From positions 682,001-746,000 of the forward strand of contig NZ_CP016286.1 in assembly GCF_001679785.1 (NCBI RefSeq): a stretch of DNA of 64,000 nt. Direction: 5' to 3'. Shown piece after piece: positions 8,855 to 18,476 of the stretch (the first letter of the stretch is position 1; every line of letters starts with the position of its first letter). Under the pieces are notes generated by a model. That model worked only from the letters and a program-made list of their open reading frames with translations, was not told where the DNA came from and did not search any database. Origin of the DNA: Rhizobium leguminosarum. Lineage in GTDB: Bacteria > Pseudomonadota > Alphaproteobacteria > Rhizobiales > Rhizobiaceae. The translations under genes and the position numbers were made by a program.

Positions 8855-9799
8855 ATGACCATTGCTTTCACTTTTCCCGGTCAGGGCAGTCAGGCCGTCG
8901 GCATGGGCAAGGACCTCGCCGAGAATTTCGCGGAAGCCCGCGCCGTTTTCCAAGAAATCGATGAGGCGCTCGGTGAAAAGCTTTCGGACGTCATGTTCAA
9001 CGGTCCCGAGGATACGTTGACCTTGACTGCGAACGCCCAGCCGGCGCTGATGGCCGTCTCGATCGCCGCCGTCCGCGTATTGGAGGCCAAGGGGCTGGAT
9101 CTGAAGTCCAAGGTCGCCTACGTCGCCGGCCACTCGCTCGGCGAATATTCGGCGCTTTGCGCCGCCGGCACCTTTTCGCTCGCCGACACCGCGCGGCTGT
9201 TGCGCATCCGCGGCAACGCCATGCAGGCGGCCGTTCCCGTCGGCGTCGGCGCCATGGCCGCGATCATCGGCCTCGAACATGCCGACGTCGTTGCCGTCTG
9301 TGAGGCAGTGGCCGCCGTTGGCGCCTGCCAGATCGCCAACGACAATGGCGGCGGCCAGATCGTCATCTCGGGCGAGAAGGCAGCCGTCGAAAAGGCGGCC
9401 GCCCTTGCGACCGACAAGGGCGCCAAGCGCGCCATTCTGCTGCCGGTCTCCGCTCCCTTCCATTCCACACTAATGGCGCCCGCCGCCGACGCCATGCGCG
9501 AAGCGCTTGCAACGGTCGCCAAGTTCGACCCCGTCGTGCCTCTCATCGCCAATGTCCGTGCCGCCCCGGTGACCGGCGCCGACGAGATCGCCAGCCTGCT
9601 GGTCGAGCAGGTGACCGGTCAGGTCCGCTGGCGCGAGACGGTGGAATGGTTCGCCGGAAATGGCGTGACGACGCTTTATGAACTCGGTTCCGGCAAGGTG
9701 CTGACCGGCCTTGCCCGCCGCATTGACAAGACGATCAACGGCATCTCCGTCAACGGTCCGGCGGATATCGACGCGGCCGTCGCCGCCCTCATGGCCTGA
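8855..9799 (+). CDS. fabD: Malonyl-CoA:ACP transacylase
   Basis: Transfers malonyl groups from CoA to acyl carrier protein, supplying fatty acid synthesis. Motifs: FPGQGSQAVGMG at the N-terminus, the active-site serine in GHSLGEYSA (Ser94), and the catalytic histidine in APFHSTLM. 314 residues, typical. The reading frame is open for 50 codons upstream, but ATG at 8855 (or 8849) follows AGGGAC and begins the conserved domain, so upstream codons are not counted. First gene of fabD-fabG-acpP-fabF; about 30 bp precede fabG. Confidence 0.97.
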   Translation: MTIAFTFPGQGSQAVGMGKDLAENFAEARAVFQEIDEALGEKLSDVMFNGPEDTLTLTANAQPALMAVSIAAVRVLEAKGLDLKSKVAYVAGHSLGEYSALCAAGTFSLADTARLLRIRGNAMQAAVPVGVGAMAAIIGLEHADVVAVCEAVAAVGACQIANDNGGGQIVISGEKAAVEKAAALATDKGAKRAILLPVSAPFHSTLMAPAADAMREALATVAKFDPVVPLIANVRAAPVTGADEIASLLVEQVTGQVRWRETVEWFAGNGVTTLYELGSGKVLTGLARRIDKTINGISVNGPADIDAAVAALMA

Positions 9800-9829
9800 T
9801 TGGTATCTCCAGATATAAGGAACGTTTCC

Positions 9830-10567
9830 ATGTTCGATCTTTCCGGCCGCAAGGCTCTCGTCACCGGCGCATCGGGCGGTATCGGCGAGGAAATCGCCCG
9901 CCTTCTTCATAAGCAGGGCGCCATCGTCGGCCTGCATGGCACCCGCGTCGAGAAGCTGGAAGCGCTGGCCGCCGATCTCGGCGAGCGCGTCAAGATCTTC
10001 CCGGCGAACCTCTCAAACCGCGATGAGGTCAAGGCGCTCGGCCAGAAGGCCGAGGTCGACCTCGAAGGCGTCGACATCCTTGTCAACAATGCCGGCATCA
10101 CCCGCGACGGGCTGTTCGTGCGCATGAGCGACGAGGACTGGGACAGCGTCCTCGAAGTGAATCTGACATCGACCTTCCGCCTGACGCGCGAATTGACGCA
10201 TCCGATGATGCGCCGCCGCTATGGCCGCATCATCAACATCACCTCCATCGTCGGCGTCACCGGCAATTCGGGCCAGGCCAATTACTGCGCCTCCAAGGCC
10301 GGTATGATCGGCTTCACCAAGTCCCTGGCGCAGGAGATTGCCACCCGCAACGTGACGGTCAATTGCGTCGCACCGGGCTTCATCGAGAGCGCCATGACCG
10401 GCAAGCTGAACGACAAGCAGAAGGAAGCGATCATGGGAGCGATCCCGATGAAGCGCATGGGCACGGGCGGCGAGGTGGCTTCGGCGGTCGCTTACCTTGC
10501 GTCCTCCGAGGCTGCTTATATGACGGGCCAGACGCTGCACGTAAACGGCGGCATGGCGATGATCTGA
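9830..10567 (+). CDS. fabG: 3-oxoacyl-ACP reductase
   Basis: NADPH-dependent SDR enzyme that carries out the first reduction in each fatty acid elongation cycle. 245 residues with the cofactor motif TGASGGIG, NNAGITRD, the active-site YCASKAG and the C-terminal GMAMI-type end typical of FabG. Start ATG 9830 follows AAGGAACG; the longer frame from 9800 reaches back toward the fabD stop and is not needed. Co-oriented with fabD and acpP. Confidence 0.98.
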   Translation: MFDLSGRKALVTGASGGIGEEIARLLHKQGAIVGLHGTRVEKLEALAADLGERVKIFPANLSNRDEVKALGQKAEVDLEGVDILVNNAGITRDGLFVRMSDEDWDSVLEVNLTSTFRLTRELTHPMMRRRYGRIINITSIVGVTGNSGQANYCASKAGMIGFTKSLAQEIATRNVTVNCVAPGFIESAMTGKLNDKQKEAIMGAIPMKRMGTGGEVASAVAYLASSEAAYMTGQTLHVNGGMAMI

Positions 10568-10853
10568 AACGACAAACTGTTGGCGTGTGAATAATTCCGC
10601 CAATAGCATGTTGAGCAATCACGAACCGTTGATTTTCTGGCTTTGCGGCAGACATAAAGCATGTTAAGCGGGCCATGACTGTGAACAGTCGTCCCGAGAA
10701 AGCAGACGGACCGGCGGGCTTTTCGCAAGCCTGGGACATCTCTGAAGCCGGGTAAACGAGTTTGCCGAGGATGTCTGAAAACATCGCAGGCTGAAACAGG
10801 GTAGGGGTGCCGCGATGGCATTCCGATCAGGACATAAGGTCGAGGAAACCGAC

Positions 10854-11090
10854 ATGAGCGATATCGCAGAACGCGTAAAGAAAATTGTTATTGATCATCT
10901 TGGCGTCGACGCCGACAAGGTCGTCGAGAGCGCCAGCTTTATCGACGATCTGGGCGCTGACTCGCTCGACACGGTCGAACTTGTCATGGCTTTCGAAGAA
11001 GAATTCGGCGTTGAAATTCCTGACGACGCTGCCGACTCGATCCTGACGGTCGGCGATGCAGTGAAGTTTATTGAGAAGGCCCAGGCCTGA
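10854..11090 (+). CDS. acpP: Acyl carrier protein
   Basis: The 78-residue carrier for growing acyl chains. The 4'-phosphopantetheine serine is Ser37 in [10 protein letters not shown]. It is strongly acidic, as expected. The ATG at 10854 follows GAGGAAACCGAC; the frame from 10815 adds 13 implausible residues. It is separated from fabG by 286 bp, which suggests its own promoter and fits the need for very high ACP expression, and is followed by a strong terminator. Confidence 0.98.
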   Translation: MSDIAERVKKIVIDHLGVDADKVVESASFIDDLGADSLDTVELVMAFEEEFGVEIPDDAADSILTVGDAVKFIEKAQA

Positions 11091-11104
11091 TCCTGTGAAT
11101 TTGA

Positions 11105-11137
11105 GAAAGGGCGGGCCTGGAGTCCGCCCTTTTCTTT
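11105..11137 (+). terminator. Rho-independent terminator after acpP
   Basis: AAAGGGCGG and CCGCCCTTT form a stem with a nine-base loop followed by TCTTTT, starting 15 bases after the acpP stop. It would give a short abundant acpP message and reduce readthrough into fabF. Confidence 0.85.
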
Positions 11138-11183
11138 TCGGCATATTTCTCCATAGAACATAAGAGACGGGGGAAAGCACGCG

Positions 11184-12446
11184 ATGAGACGTGTCGTCAT
11201 CACCGGTACCGGCATGGTATCACCCTTGGGATGCGGAACCGAGGTGACGTGGTCCCGGCTGCTTGCCGGTCAGAACGGCGCCCGCCTCGTCACCGAATTC
11301 GAGGTCGATGACCTTCCCGCCAAAATCGCCTGCCGTATTCCTATCGGTGACGGCACCGACGGCACCTTCAATGTCGATCAGTGGATGGAGCCGAAGGAGC
11401 AGCGCAAGGTCGATCCCTTCATCATCTACGGCATGGCCGCCGCCGACATGGCGCTTGCCGATGCCGGCTGGCATCCTGAAACCGATGAGGACCAGATCGC
11501 CACCGGCGTGCTGATCGGCTCCGGCATCGGCGGCATCGAAGGCATCGTCGAGGCGGGTTACACCCTGCGCGACAAGGGCCCGCGCCGCATCTCCCCCTTC
11601 TTCATTCCCGGCCGCCTGATCAACCTCGTCTCCGGCCAGGTCTCGATCCGCCACAAGCTGCGCGGACCCAATCATTCGGTCGTCACCGCCTGCTCGACGG
11701 GCGCGCATGCGATCGGCGATGCCGCGCGGCTGATCGCGCTTGGTGATGCCGACGTCATGGTCGCCGGCGGCACGGAATCCCCCGTCAGCCGCATTTCGCT
11801 TGCAGGTTTTGCCGCCTGCAAGGCGCTGTCGACCCAGCACAACGACGATCCGCAGAAGGCGTCGCGTCCCTATGATCGCGACCGCGACGGCTTCGTCATG
11901 GGCGAAGGTGCCGGCATCGTCGTGCTCGAGGAACTGGAACACGCCAAGGCGCGCGGCGCCAGGATCTACGCCGAAATCGTCGGCTACGGCCTGTCGGGCG
12001 ACGCTTATCACATCACCGCGCCCTCCGAAGACGGCGAGGGCGCTGGCCGCTGCATGGCGATGGCGCTGAAACGCGCCGGGCTGACGCCCGCCGATATCGA
12101 CTACATCAATGCCCACGGCACTTCGACCATGGCTGATACGATCGAACTCGGCGCCGTCGAGCGGCTGGTCGGCAATGCGGCGTCGAAGATCTCCATGTCC
12201 TCGACCAAGTCGGCGACAGGACACCTTCTCGGCGCCGCCGGTGCCATCGAGGCGATTTTCGCCACGCTTGCGATCCGCGACAACATCGCGCCGCCGACGC
12301 TCAATCTCGACAATCCCGAACGGGAGACGGCGATCGATCTTGTTCCGCACAAGGCGCGTGAGCGAGACATCAATGTGGCGCTGTCCAACTCATTCGGATT
12401 CGGCGGCACGAACGCGTCGCTCGTACTGCGCCGTTACGCGCAATAA
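11184..12446 (+). CDS. fabF: Beta-ketoacyl-ACP synthase II
   Basis: Condensing enzyme that elongates acyl-ACP with malonyl-ACP. 420 residues with the nucleophile in TACSTGAHA (Cys170), the catalytic histidines in NAHGTSTM and KSATGHLLGAAGA, and the C-terminal NSFGFGGTNASL. ATG 11184 follows GAGACGGGGGAAAG. It completes the fab cluster and is followed by a 180 bp gap before mltG. Confidence 0.98.
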   Translation: MRRVVITGTGMVSPLGCGTEVTWSRLLAGQNGARLVTEFEVDDLPAKIACRIPIGDGTDGTFNVDQWMEPKEQRKVDPFIIYGMAAADMALADAGWHPETDEDQIATGVLIGSGIGGIEGIVEAGYTLRDKGPRRISPFFIPGRLINLVSGQVSIRHKLRGPNHSVVTACSTGAHAIGDAARLIALGDADVMVAGGTESPVSRISLAGFAACKALSTQHNDDPQKASRPYDRDRDGFVMGEGAGIVVLEELEHAKARGARIYAEIVGYGLSGDAYHITAPSEDGEGAGRCMAMALKRAGLTPADIDYINAHGTSTMADTIELGAVERLVGNAASKISMSSTKSATGHLLGAAGAIEAIFATLAIRDNIAPPTLNLDNPERETAIDLVPHKARERDINVALSNSFGFGGTNASLVLRRYAQ

Positions 12447-12628
12447 GAGTGCTGCAAGCGGTGTAATGGTTCTCCCATGCACCGCAACCGGCCGTCCTCT
12501 CCGTTGCGTAGGAGGGCGTGCGAAAGCATAACGACCGGCAGCGGCGTCGTTGAACGGCGGCAGAACCTGCTTTTGCCGCATTGCTTCGCGAAATAGCGAA
12601 GTGAGGGTCAAGTTTTAGAGGATTGCCG

Positions 12629-13846
12629 GTGAGCGATACGACGAACCAGAGCAACGATACCCAGGCGCAGAAGGGACCGATTATCCCGAAGTCGCCCAGC
12701 GAAGCCCTGCGTCCGGAGCGCGTTCCGGAGCCGCCGAAGCGGTCCAAGAAAGCCCGCGGCCAGGTCGTTCTTTTCCTGAACTTCATCATGACGATGGCGG
12801 TTCTGGTCTGTGTCGTCGCCGTCATCGGCTTCTACTATGCCACATCGACCTATCGGAACCCGGGCCCGCTGCAGACCAACACCAATTTCATCGTCCGCAA
12901 CGGCGCTGGTCTGACCGAAATCGCCTCGAACCTCGAGCGCAACGCGATCATTAGCGATGCCCGCATCTTCCGCTATCTCACGGCAACGCATCTTTCTGCC
13001 GGTGAGAGCCTGAAGGCGGGTGAATACGAGATCAAGGCGAGGGCCTCCATGAGGGATATCATGGAGCTGCTGAAATCGGGCAAGTCCATTCTCTATTCCG
13101 TTTCCTTCCCCGAGGGCCTGACGGTCCGCCAGATGTTCGACCGCATGCTGCAGGATACCGTGCTGGAGGGCGACTTGCCGGCGGCATTGCCGACCGAGGG
13201 CAGCCTGCGTCCGGATACCTACAAATTCTCGCGCGGCACCAAGCGCTCGGAAATCATCGAACAGATGGCGGCTGCGCAGCAGAAGCTCGTCGATCAGATC
13301 TGGGACAAGCGTGACTCGTCGCTGCCGCTGCGATCCAAGGAGGAGTTCGTGACACTCGCCTCGATCGTCGAAAAGGAAACCGGGGTTCCCGACGAGCGTG
13401 CTCATGTTGCCTCCGTTTTCCTGAACCGGCTCAGCAAGGGCATGCGCCTGCAGTCCGACCCAACGATCATCTACGGCCTCTTCGGCGGCGAGGGTAAACC
13501 GGCCGACCGGCCGATCTACCAGTCGGACCTGAAGCGGGACACACCTTACAACACCTATGTCATCAAGGGTCTGCCGCCGACGCCGATCGCCAATCCCGGC
13601 AAGGATGCGCTGGAAGCCGTCGCCAATCCCTGGAAGACGCAGGATCTCTATTTCGTCGCCGACGGCTCCGGTGGCCATGTTTTCTCTGCGACGCTCGAGG
13701 AGCACAATGCCAACGTCAAGCGCTGGCGCAAGCTCGAAGCCGACAAGGGTTCGGACCCGAACATCGCTGTCGACGGCCAACCGGAAGAGCAGCCGGCGGA
13801 TAATGGCGCGACCGTCGCGCCGCCGAAGAAAAAGAAGATCAACTGA
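12629..13846 (+). CDS. mltG: Endolytic murein transglycosylase MltG (YceG-like)
   Basis: Membrane-anchored lytic transglycosylase proposed to end glycan-strand growth in peptidoglycan. About 405 residues: a cytoplasmic Pro/Lys-rich N-terminus, one membrane helix near residues 45-70 (VVLFLNFIMTMAVLVCVVAV), then a LysM-like and YceG domain with the catalytic glutamate in SIVEKETGVPDER and SDPTIIYGL. The start is taken as GTG at 12629 because AGAGGA lies eight bases upstream; a TTG two codons earlier is the alternative. The C-terminus ends in lysines. Confidence 0.93.
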   Translation: MSDTTNQSNDTQAQKGPIIPKSPSEALRPERVPEPPKRSKKARGQVVLFLNFIMTMAVLVCVVAVIGFYYATSTYRNPGPLQTNTNFIVRNGAGLTEIASNLERNAIISDARIFRYLTATHLSAGESLKAGEYEIKARASMRDIMELLKSGKSILYSVSFPEGLTVRQMFDRMLQDTVLEGDLPAALPTEGSLRPDTYKFSRGTKRSEIIEQMAAAQQKLVDQIWDKRDSSLPLRSKEEFVTLASIVEKETGVPDERAHVASVFLNRLSKGMRLQSDPTIIYGLFGGEGKPADRPIYQSDLKRDTPYNTYVIKGLPPTPIANPGKDALEAVANPWKTQDLYFVADGSGGHVFSATLEEHNANVKRWRKLEADKGSDPNIAVDGQPEEQPADNGATVAPPKKKKIN

Positions 13847-13864
13847 GACTTTCGGGAGGCTCGC

Positions 13865-14752
13865 ATGGCTTTGCAGTCCATGACCGGTTTTGCGCGGCGC
13901 GAGGGAACGAGCGGCCGCTGGCGCTGGGCATGGGAACTGCGCTCGGTCAACGGCAAGGGCCTTGACCTGCGCCTGCGCCTGCCGCCCGGTCTCGAACGCA
14001 TGGAGTCAGAGGTCCGCCGCCTCGCCGGAGAAAGCTTCAGCCGAGGCAACCTGCAGGCATCGCTATCCGTCACCGCCGACGAGAACCGTTTCGAGGCGGT
14101 GCTGAACAAGCAAGCGCTTGCCGCCGTGCTGGCCATGCGCGAGCAACTGGACGGTGTCATCGATCCGGCGCCGCTGAAGCTCGATACGCTGCTGCTGGTG
14201 CGCGGCATCGTCGAATTCCGCGAAAGCGAGGATGGCGAGGAGGCGCTTGCCGCCCGTGACGCCGACATCGCTGCCGGCCTGCTGGCCGCGCTTGCCGATC
14301 TGAGAGCGATGCGCGAACAGGAAGGGGCGGCACTGGCCCGCATTCTTCACGATCACGTCACGACGATCGAAGGCCTCACGCGGACGATCGAGGCCGATCC
14401 ATCGCGCTCGCCGCAGGAGATCGCCGCGCGGCTTGCCGCGCAGGTCGCCTTGTTGATGGACGGCATGGCCGCGCTCGACCGCGACAGGCTGCATGCCGAA
14501 GCCGCGCTACTGGCGACCAAGGCGGATCTGCGCGAGGAAATCGATCGTCTGAAGGCTCATATCGCCGCAGCGCGCGATCTCCTGGTGAAAGGTGGCCCCG
14601 CCGGGCGCCGACTGGACTTCCTTGCACAGGAATTTAACCGCGAATCGAATACCATCTGCTCGAAGTCGAATGCCTCGGCGGTCACCGCCGCCGGCATCGA
14701 GCTGAAAGTCGTGATCGACCAGTTCCGTGAGCAGGTCCAGAATTTGGAGTAA
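13865..14752 (+). CDS. YicC family endoribonuclease-type protein
   Basis: A 295-residue YicC/YloC protein: N-terminal YicC_N domain opening LQSMTGFARREG and WELRSVNGKGLDLRLRLP, and a C-terminal DUF1732 domain with RRLDFLAQEFNRESNTICSK. E. coli YicC has been described as an endoribonuclease that promotes small-RNA decay; that role is inferred here only by family. It lies 18 bp after mltG and ends 3 bp before gmk; the yicC-gmk pairing is seen in other bacteria. Confidence 0.9.
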   Translation: MALQSMTGFARREGTSGRWRWAWELRSVNGKGLDLRLRLPPGLERMESEVRRLAGESFSRGNLQASLSVTADENRFEAVLNKQALAAVLAMREQLDGVIDPAPLKLDTLLLVRGIVEFRESEDGEEALAARDADIAAGLLAALADLRAMREQEGAALARILHDHVTTIEGLTRTIEADPSRSPQEIAARLAAQVALLMDGMAALDRDRLHAEAALLATKADLREEIDRLKAHIAAARDLLVKGGPAGRRLDFLAQEFNRESNTICSKSNASAVTAAGIELKVVIDQFREQVQNLE

Positions 14753-14755
14753 GAC

Positions 14756-15418
14756 ATGAAACCGGCGAAATCCTCGCCCGTGCAGATCGCCCGCCGCGGT
14801 TTGATGCTTGTCATCTCGTCGCCATCAGGCGCCGGCAAGTCCACCATCGCGCGCACGCTGCTGGAGACCGATAGGCAAATCGGCCTTTCCGTCAGCGTCA
14901 CCACGCGCCAGCGCCGCCCGAGCGAAGTCGAGGATGTGCATTACCACTTCAAGAGTGTGCGCGAGTTTGAGCGGTTGCGCGATAGCGACGCGCTGCTCGA
15001 ATGGGCCGAGGTGCATGGCAATTTCTACGGCACGCCGCGTGAGCCCGTCGAGCAGGCCATGGGCGAAGGCCGCGACATGCTCTTCGACATCGATTGGCAG
15101 GGCGCCCAGCAATTGCAGGAGAAGATGTCGGCCGACGTCGTCTCGATCTTCGTGCTGCCGCCGACCATGACCGAGCTCCAGTCGCGGCTGCACCGCCGTG
15201 CCGAGGATTCCGAGGAGGTCATCCAGACGCGCCTCGCCAACAGCCGCGCCGAGATCGCCCACTGGCGCGAATACGACTATGTCATCGTCAATGACGATCT
15301 CAACGCCGCCCTCGACGCCGTCCAGTCGATCGTCAAGGCCGAACGCCTGCGCCGCGACCGCCGCCATGGCATGTTCGACTTCGTCCGCGAGTTGCTGGAA
15401 GAGACGCCGTCGCTTTAA
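14756..15418 (+). CDS. gmk: Guanylate kinase
   Basis: Phosphorylates GMP to GDP. 220 residues with P-loop [10 protein letters not shown], the GMP-binding SVTTRQRR and [10 protein letters not shown], and [10 protein letters not shown]. Length and fold are standard. Starts 3 bp after the yicC stop, so the pair is probably one transcription unit. It converges on rsmA. Confidence 0.97.
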   Translation: MKPAKSSPVQIARRGLMLVISSPSGAGKSTIARTLLETDRQIGLSVSVTTRQRRPSEVEDVHYHFKSVREFERLRDSDALLEWAEVHGNFYGTPREPVEQAMGEGRDMLFDIDWQGAQQLQEKMSADVVSIFVLPPTMTELQSRLHRRAEDSEEVIQTRLANSRAEIAHWREYDYVIVNDDLNAALDAVQSIVKAERLRRDRRHGMFDFVRELLEETPSL

Positions 15419-15488
15419 AGCGTGATGCCGAAAAGTCTGCGCGATTTCGTGATGAGACACCAAATCTGAAAGATTGCGACGCGCTTTA
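15416..15488. repeat. Convergent intergenic inverted repeat between gmk and rsmA
   Basis: TAAAGCG at 15416-15422 is mirrored by CGCTTTA at 15482-15488, overlapping both stop regions. The interior (TGATGCCGAAAAGTCTGCGC) looks like a rhizobial intergenic motif, but I saw no second copy in this window. It may act as a shared transcription end for the two converging genes. Confidence 0.35.
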
Positions 15489-16313
15489 GAGGCTGTTCGC
15501 CAGCAGACAGAACTCCTCGACGGACAGGGTTTCCGCCCGACGCGCCGGATCGATTCCGGCCTTGACGAGCAGGCTCTCGCCGCCGAGCGATTTCAGGCTT
15601 TGGCGCAGCATCTTGCGGCGCTGGCCGAAGGCCGCCTGTGTCACCTTTTCCAGATTGCCGACAGCGCAGGGGATCGGGTTATCGCGGGGGGTCAGTTGCA
15701 CGACCGTCGACGTCACCTTTGGTGGCGGCGTGAAGGCTTGCGGCGGCACGTCGAAGGCCATGCGTGCCTCCGTCCGCCAGCCGCAGAGCACGCCGAGACG
15801 GCCGTAATGATCGTCGTCTTCGTTGGCGACGATACGCTCGCCGACTTCCTTCTGAAACATCAGCGTCAGCGACTGCCAGAACGGCGGCCAGGCTTTCGGC
15901 AGCAGCCAGTTGACCAACAACTGCGTGCCGACATTGTAGGGCAGGTTGGCGATGATCTTGATCGGGCCTTCCGGCGCCAATGTCTCGAAATCCGTCTTCA
16001 GCGCATCACCTTCGATCACCTCCAGCCGGCCGGGATAATGATCGGCGATCTCGGCAAGTGCCGGCAGGCAGCGTGTATCCCGCTCGATGGCGATAACCTT
16101 CCTGGCGCCGAGCGCCAGGATCGCGCGCGTCAGTCCGCCGGGGCCGGGGCCGACCTCGAAAACGGTCGCATCTTCGAGCGCCCCCGCCGTGCGGGCGATC
16201 TTCTGCGTGAGGTTGAGGTCGAGCAGGAAATTTTGCCCGAGCGCCTTGCGTGCATCGAGGCCGTGACGCTGGATGACGTCGCGAAGCGGCGGCAGGCCAT
16301 CGAGTGCTGCCAT
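15486..16313 (-). CDS. rsmA: 16S rRNA dimethyladenosine transferase
   Basis: KsgA/RsmA dimethylates A1518 and A1519 of 16S rRNA late in 30S assembly. 275 residues with the SAM motif [15 protein letters not shown], the catalytic [11 protein letters not shown], and the opening [19 protein letters not shown]. The start ATG shares one base with the pdxA stop (TGATG), so the two are translationally coupled. Last gene of the lptF-to-rsmA run. Confidence 0.97.
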   Translation of the reverse strand: MAALDGLPPLRDVIQRHGLDARKALGQNFLLDLNLTQKIARTAGALEDATVFEVGPGPGGLTRAILALGARKVIAIERDTRCLPALAEIADHYPGRLEVIEGDALKTDFETLAPEGPIKIIANLPYNVGTQLLVNWLLPKAWPPFWQSLTLMFQKEVGERIVANEDDDHYGRLGVLCGWRTEARMAFDVPPQAFTPPPKVTSTVVQLTPRDNPIPCAVGNLEKVTQAAFGQRRKMLRQSLKSLGGESLLVKAGIDPARRAETLSVEEFCLLANSL

Positions 16314-17341
16314 CAGCGGCGGCTTTCCGCGCTGCGGCCGAGCTGGGCGGCGAGCTTCAGCGCCGCAACGAGGCTGTCCTCGCGCGCCAGTCCCTTGCCG
16401 GCAATGCCGAAAGCGGTGCCGTGATCCGGCGAGGTGCGCACGAAGGGAAGCCCGAGCGTCACGTTGACGCTGTCGTCGAAACCAAGTGCCTTGGCCGGGA
16501 TCAGCGCCTGATCGTGATACATGCAGATGGCAACGTCGTATCGCGCCCGCGCCTCGTCATGGAACATCGTATCGGCGGGCAGGGGGCCGATCGCATCGAT
16601 GCCCTCGTCGCGCAGGCGCTCGATCGCCGGACGGATGACGTCCTCGTCCTCCGTGCCGATCGCCCCGCCTTCGCCCGCATGCGGGTTGAGGCCGGCAACG
16701 GCGAGCCGCGGCGCCTCGATGCCGAAGCGCTGCCTCAGATCTTCATGGGCGATCCTGCAGGTTTCCGCGATCAGTTCGCCCGTCAGCGCCTGCGGCACGT
16801 CGCGGACCGGAATATGGATGGTGACGGGAATGGCCCGGAGCTTCGGTCCGGACAGCATCATTACCGGTGTTACCGGCCGGCCGGTCGCCCTGGCGGCGAG
16901 ATCGGCGAGAAATTCGGTATGGCCGGGAAACCGGAAACCCGCTTCGTAAAGCACGGCCTTGGCGATCGGATTGGTAACGACTGCGAGCGCCTCGCCGTCA
17001 ATGACAAGCGACACGGCTTTCTCGATCGACGCGATCGTGCCTTTCGCCGTTGCCGCATGCGGTTCGCCGGCCACGACCTCGATACTAGCCGATATGGTCA
17101 TGACGGGCAGCGCATCGGCAAACATGCCGGCGGCTTTGCTGGCTTCATCGGTCTCGCGGATCGAGACCGCCAGATTGAGCTGGCGGGCTCTCAACGCCAG
17201 AACGTCGGGGTCGCCAATCAGGAAGAAAGGCGGCAACCCGAGTTCTCGCCGCCGGAGCCAAGCCATCAGAGTAATATCCGGCCCGATGCCGGCGGGGTCG
17301 CCCTGGCTCAGCGCAAGCGGTCGCGAAAACGGTATCGCCAT
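16313..17341 (-). CDS. pdxA: 4-hydroxythreonine-4-phosphate dehydrogenase
   Basis: NAD-dependent enzyme of the DXP-dependent vitamin B6 pathway. 342 residues; metal-binding histidines lie in [21 protein letters not shown] and [15 protein letters not shown]. The N-terminal [13 protein letters not shown] and [11 protein letters not shown] are family hallmarks. It begins 6 bp after the surA-like gene and overlaps rsmA by one base. The surA-pdxA-rsmA order is also found in E. coli, where lptD lies next to it. Confidence 0.97.
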   Translation of the reverse strand: MAIPFSRPLALSQGDPAGIGPDITLMAWLRRRELGLPPFFLIGDPDVLALRARQLNLAVSIRETDEASKAAGMFADALPVMTISASIEVVAGEPHAATAKGTIASIEKAVSLVIDGEALAVVTNPIAKAVLYEAGFRFPGHTEFLADLAARATGRPVTPVMMLSGPKLRAIPVTIHIPVRDVPQALTGELIAETCRIAHEDLRQRFGIEAPRLAVAGLNPHAGEGGAIGTEDEDVIRPAIERLRDEGIDAIGPLPADTMFHDEARARYDVAICMYHDQALIPAKALGFDDSVNVTLGLPFVRTSPDHGTAFGIAGKGLAREDSLVAALKLAAQLGRSAESRR

Positions 17342-17347
17342 TGTCGG

Positions 17348-18292
17348 TCAGCGATAGGCGATCTGCGCCTTTTTGCGCAGTTCATCCAGGTATTTCTTGC
17401 TGTTTTCGTTTTCCGGGCTGGCATCCTTGCCGGCCTTGGACTTGTCGAGATCTTCCTGGCGGAAGACCATTTCGGCGGCCTGGTCGTCGGAAACCTGCCG
17501 CTGGCTGCAGATTGCCAGATACTCGACGCCCTTGTCGGTGACGCGGGTCCCTGTCGTGTTGCCCTTGGCCTGCTCGACCAGCGGCTTCCAATCCGGCGGG
17601 ATCTCGGGGGCGAGCAGTCGGCCGAGATCGCGCACGGAAACGTCGCGCATCGTCGCAGCAAACACCTTTGCCTGATCGCAGCCTGGAAATTTGGAGCGCG
17701 ACGCCTCGGCCTCGCCCTTGCGCTTGCCGGTGATGGCGCCGCGCTTGGCTTGCGGAATGACGAAGATGATCTGCTGCAGCATATATTCCGTCGTCACCGG
17801 CTTCTGCTTGTTGTTCTGCATCATGCGCGAGACGAGATCATAGTTCGACAGCCGCGAGGTCGAGCCGTAGCGGGCGTTGACGACACGCGGCCAGCTCATC
17901 TGCACGGCGATGAAACCCTTGAAATGATCGACGCCGACGCCGGCGCGATCGAGGATCTGCGACATCTGCTCGGGGGAAAGCTTGTTGCCGCTCGAAAAGC
18001 GCGCGAAAGAAGCATCGACGTCCTGCTGCGACACCGACATACGGACGCGAGCGACTTCCTGCCGCTTGAGCGCCTCGTCGATCAGTTGCTCCTCGGCGGT
18101 CTTGGCATCGGCCTTCGTACGCTGCAGGCGCAGGAAGGCTTGGCGCTTGGCGACGTCGCCGCTGGTGATGGCGGTGCCGTTCACCACGGCTTTGACTTCG
18201 CTTGCTGCAAGCGCTGGACCGGCAAAACCTGTCAGCAATGCAAGAGCTGCCGCGGCGAGGAATTTGGTTATGGCTTTTTTCGCGTCAATCAT
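17348..18292 (-). CDS. SurA-like periplasmic chaperone / PPIase-type protein
   Basis: A 314-residue exported protein with a signal peptide (FLAAAALALLTGFAGPALAAS, cleavage near residue 30) and a SurA_N-type domain (EVKAVVNGTAITSGDVAKRQAFLRLQ). The C-terminal half has a possible single parvulin-like region, but no clear parvulin motif, so isomerase activity is uncertain. It lies between lptD and pdxA, the place surA holds in E. coli, and probably chaperones outer membrane proteins including LptD. At 314 residues it is shorter than E. coli SurA (428), consistent with loss of one PPIase domain. Confidence 0.83.
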   Translation of the reverse strand: MIDAKKAITKFLAAAALALLTGFAGPALAASEVKAVVNGTAITSGDVAKRQAFLRLQRTKADAKTAEEQLIDEALKRQEVARVRMSVSQQDVDASFARFSSGNKLSPEQMSQILDRAGVGVDHFKGFIAVQMSWPRVVNARYGSTSRLSNYDLVSRMMQNNKQKPVTTEYMLQQIIFVIPQAKRGAITGKRKGEAEASRSKFPGCDQAKVFAATMRDVSVRDLGRLLAPEIPPDWKPLVEQAKGNTTGTRVTDKGVEYLAICSQRQVSDDQAAEMVFRQEDLDKSKAGKDASPENENSKKYLDELRKKAQIAYR

Positions 18293-18476
18293 CTGTTGAC
18301 CTCCCGATAGCGCCGCGAGACGTTGTTCGCGGCGTTCTTACCACAGTGCGAGACACGCTGAAATCGCTTCCGTCACGGCGCGAAACTCCTATGCCTCAGA
18401 TACCGACTGGCGGCAATGTCCTGCACAGGCTTACGGCGAAAGAATGGCTTCAGGCCATGTTTGCGCCGATCGCCCG

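Noticed and set aside
10568..10853. Small gene between fabG and acpP
   Set aside because: Short frames in both directions have no ribosome-binding site or conserved content; the region is better seen as the acpP leader, though I could not define a firm promoter.
16304..18310. 668-residue plus-strand open frame
   Set aside because: It runs antisense across pdxA and the surA-like gene and has no recognisable motif; both minus-strand genes are complete.
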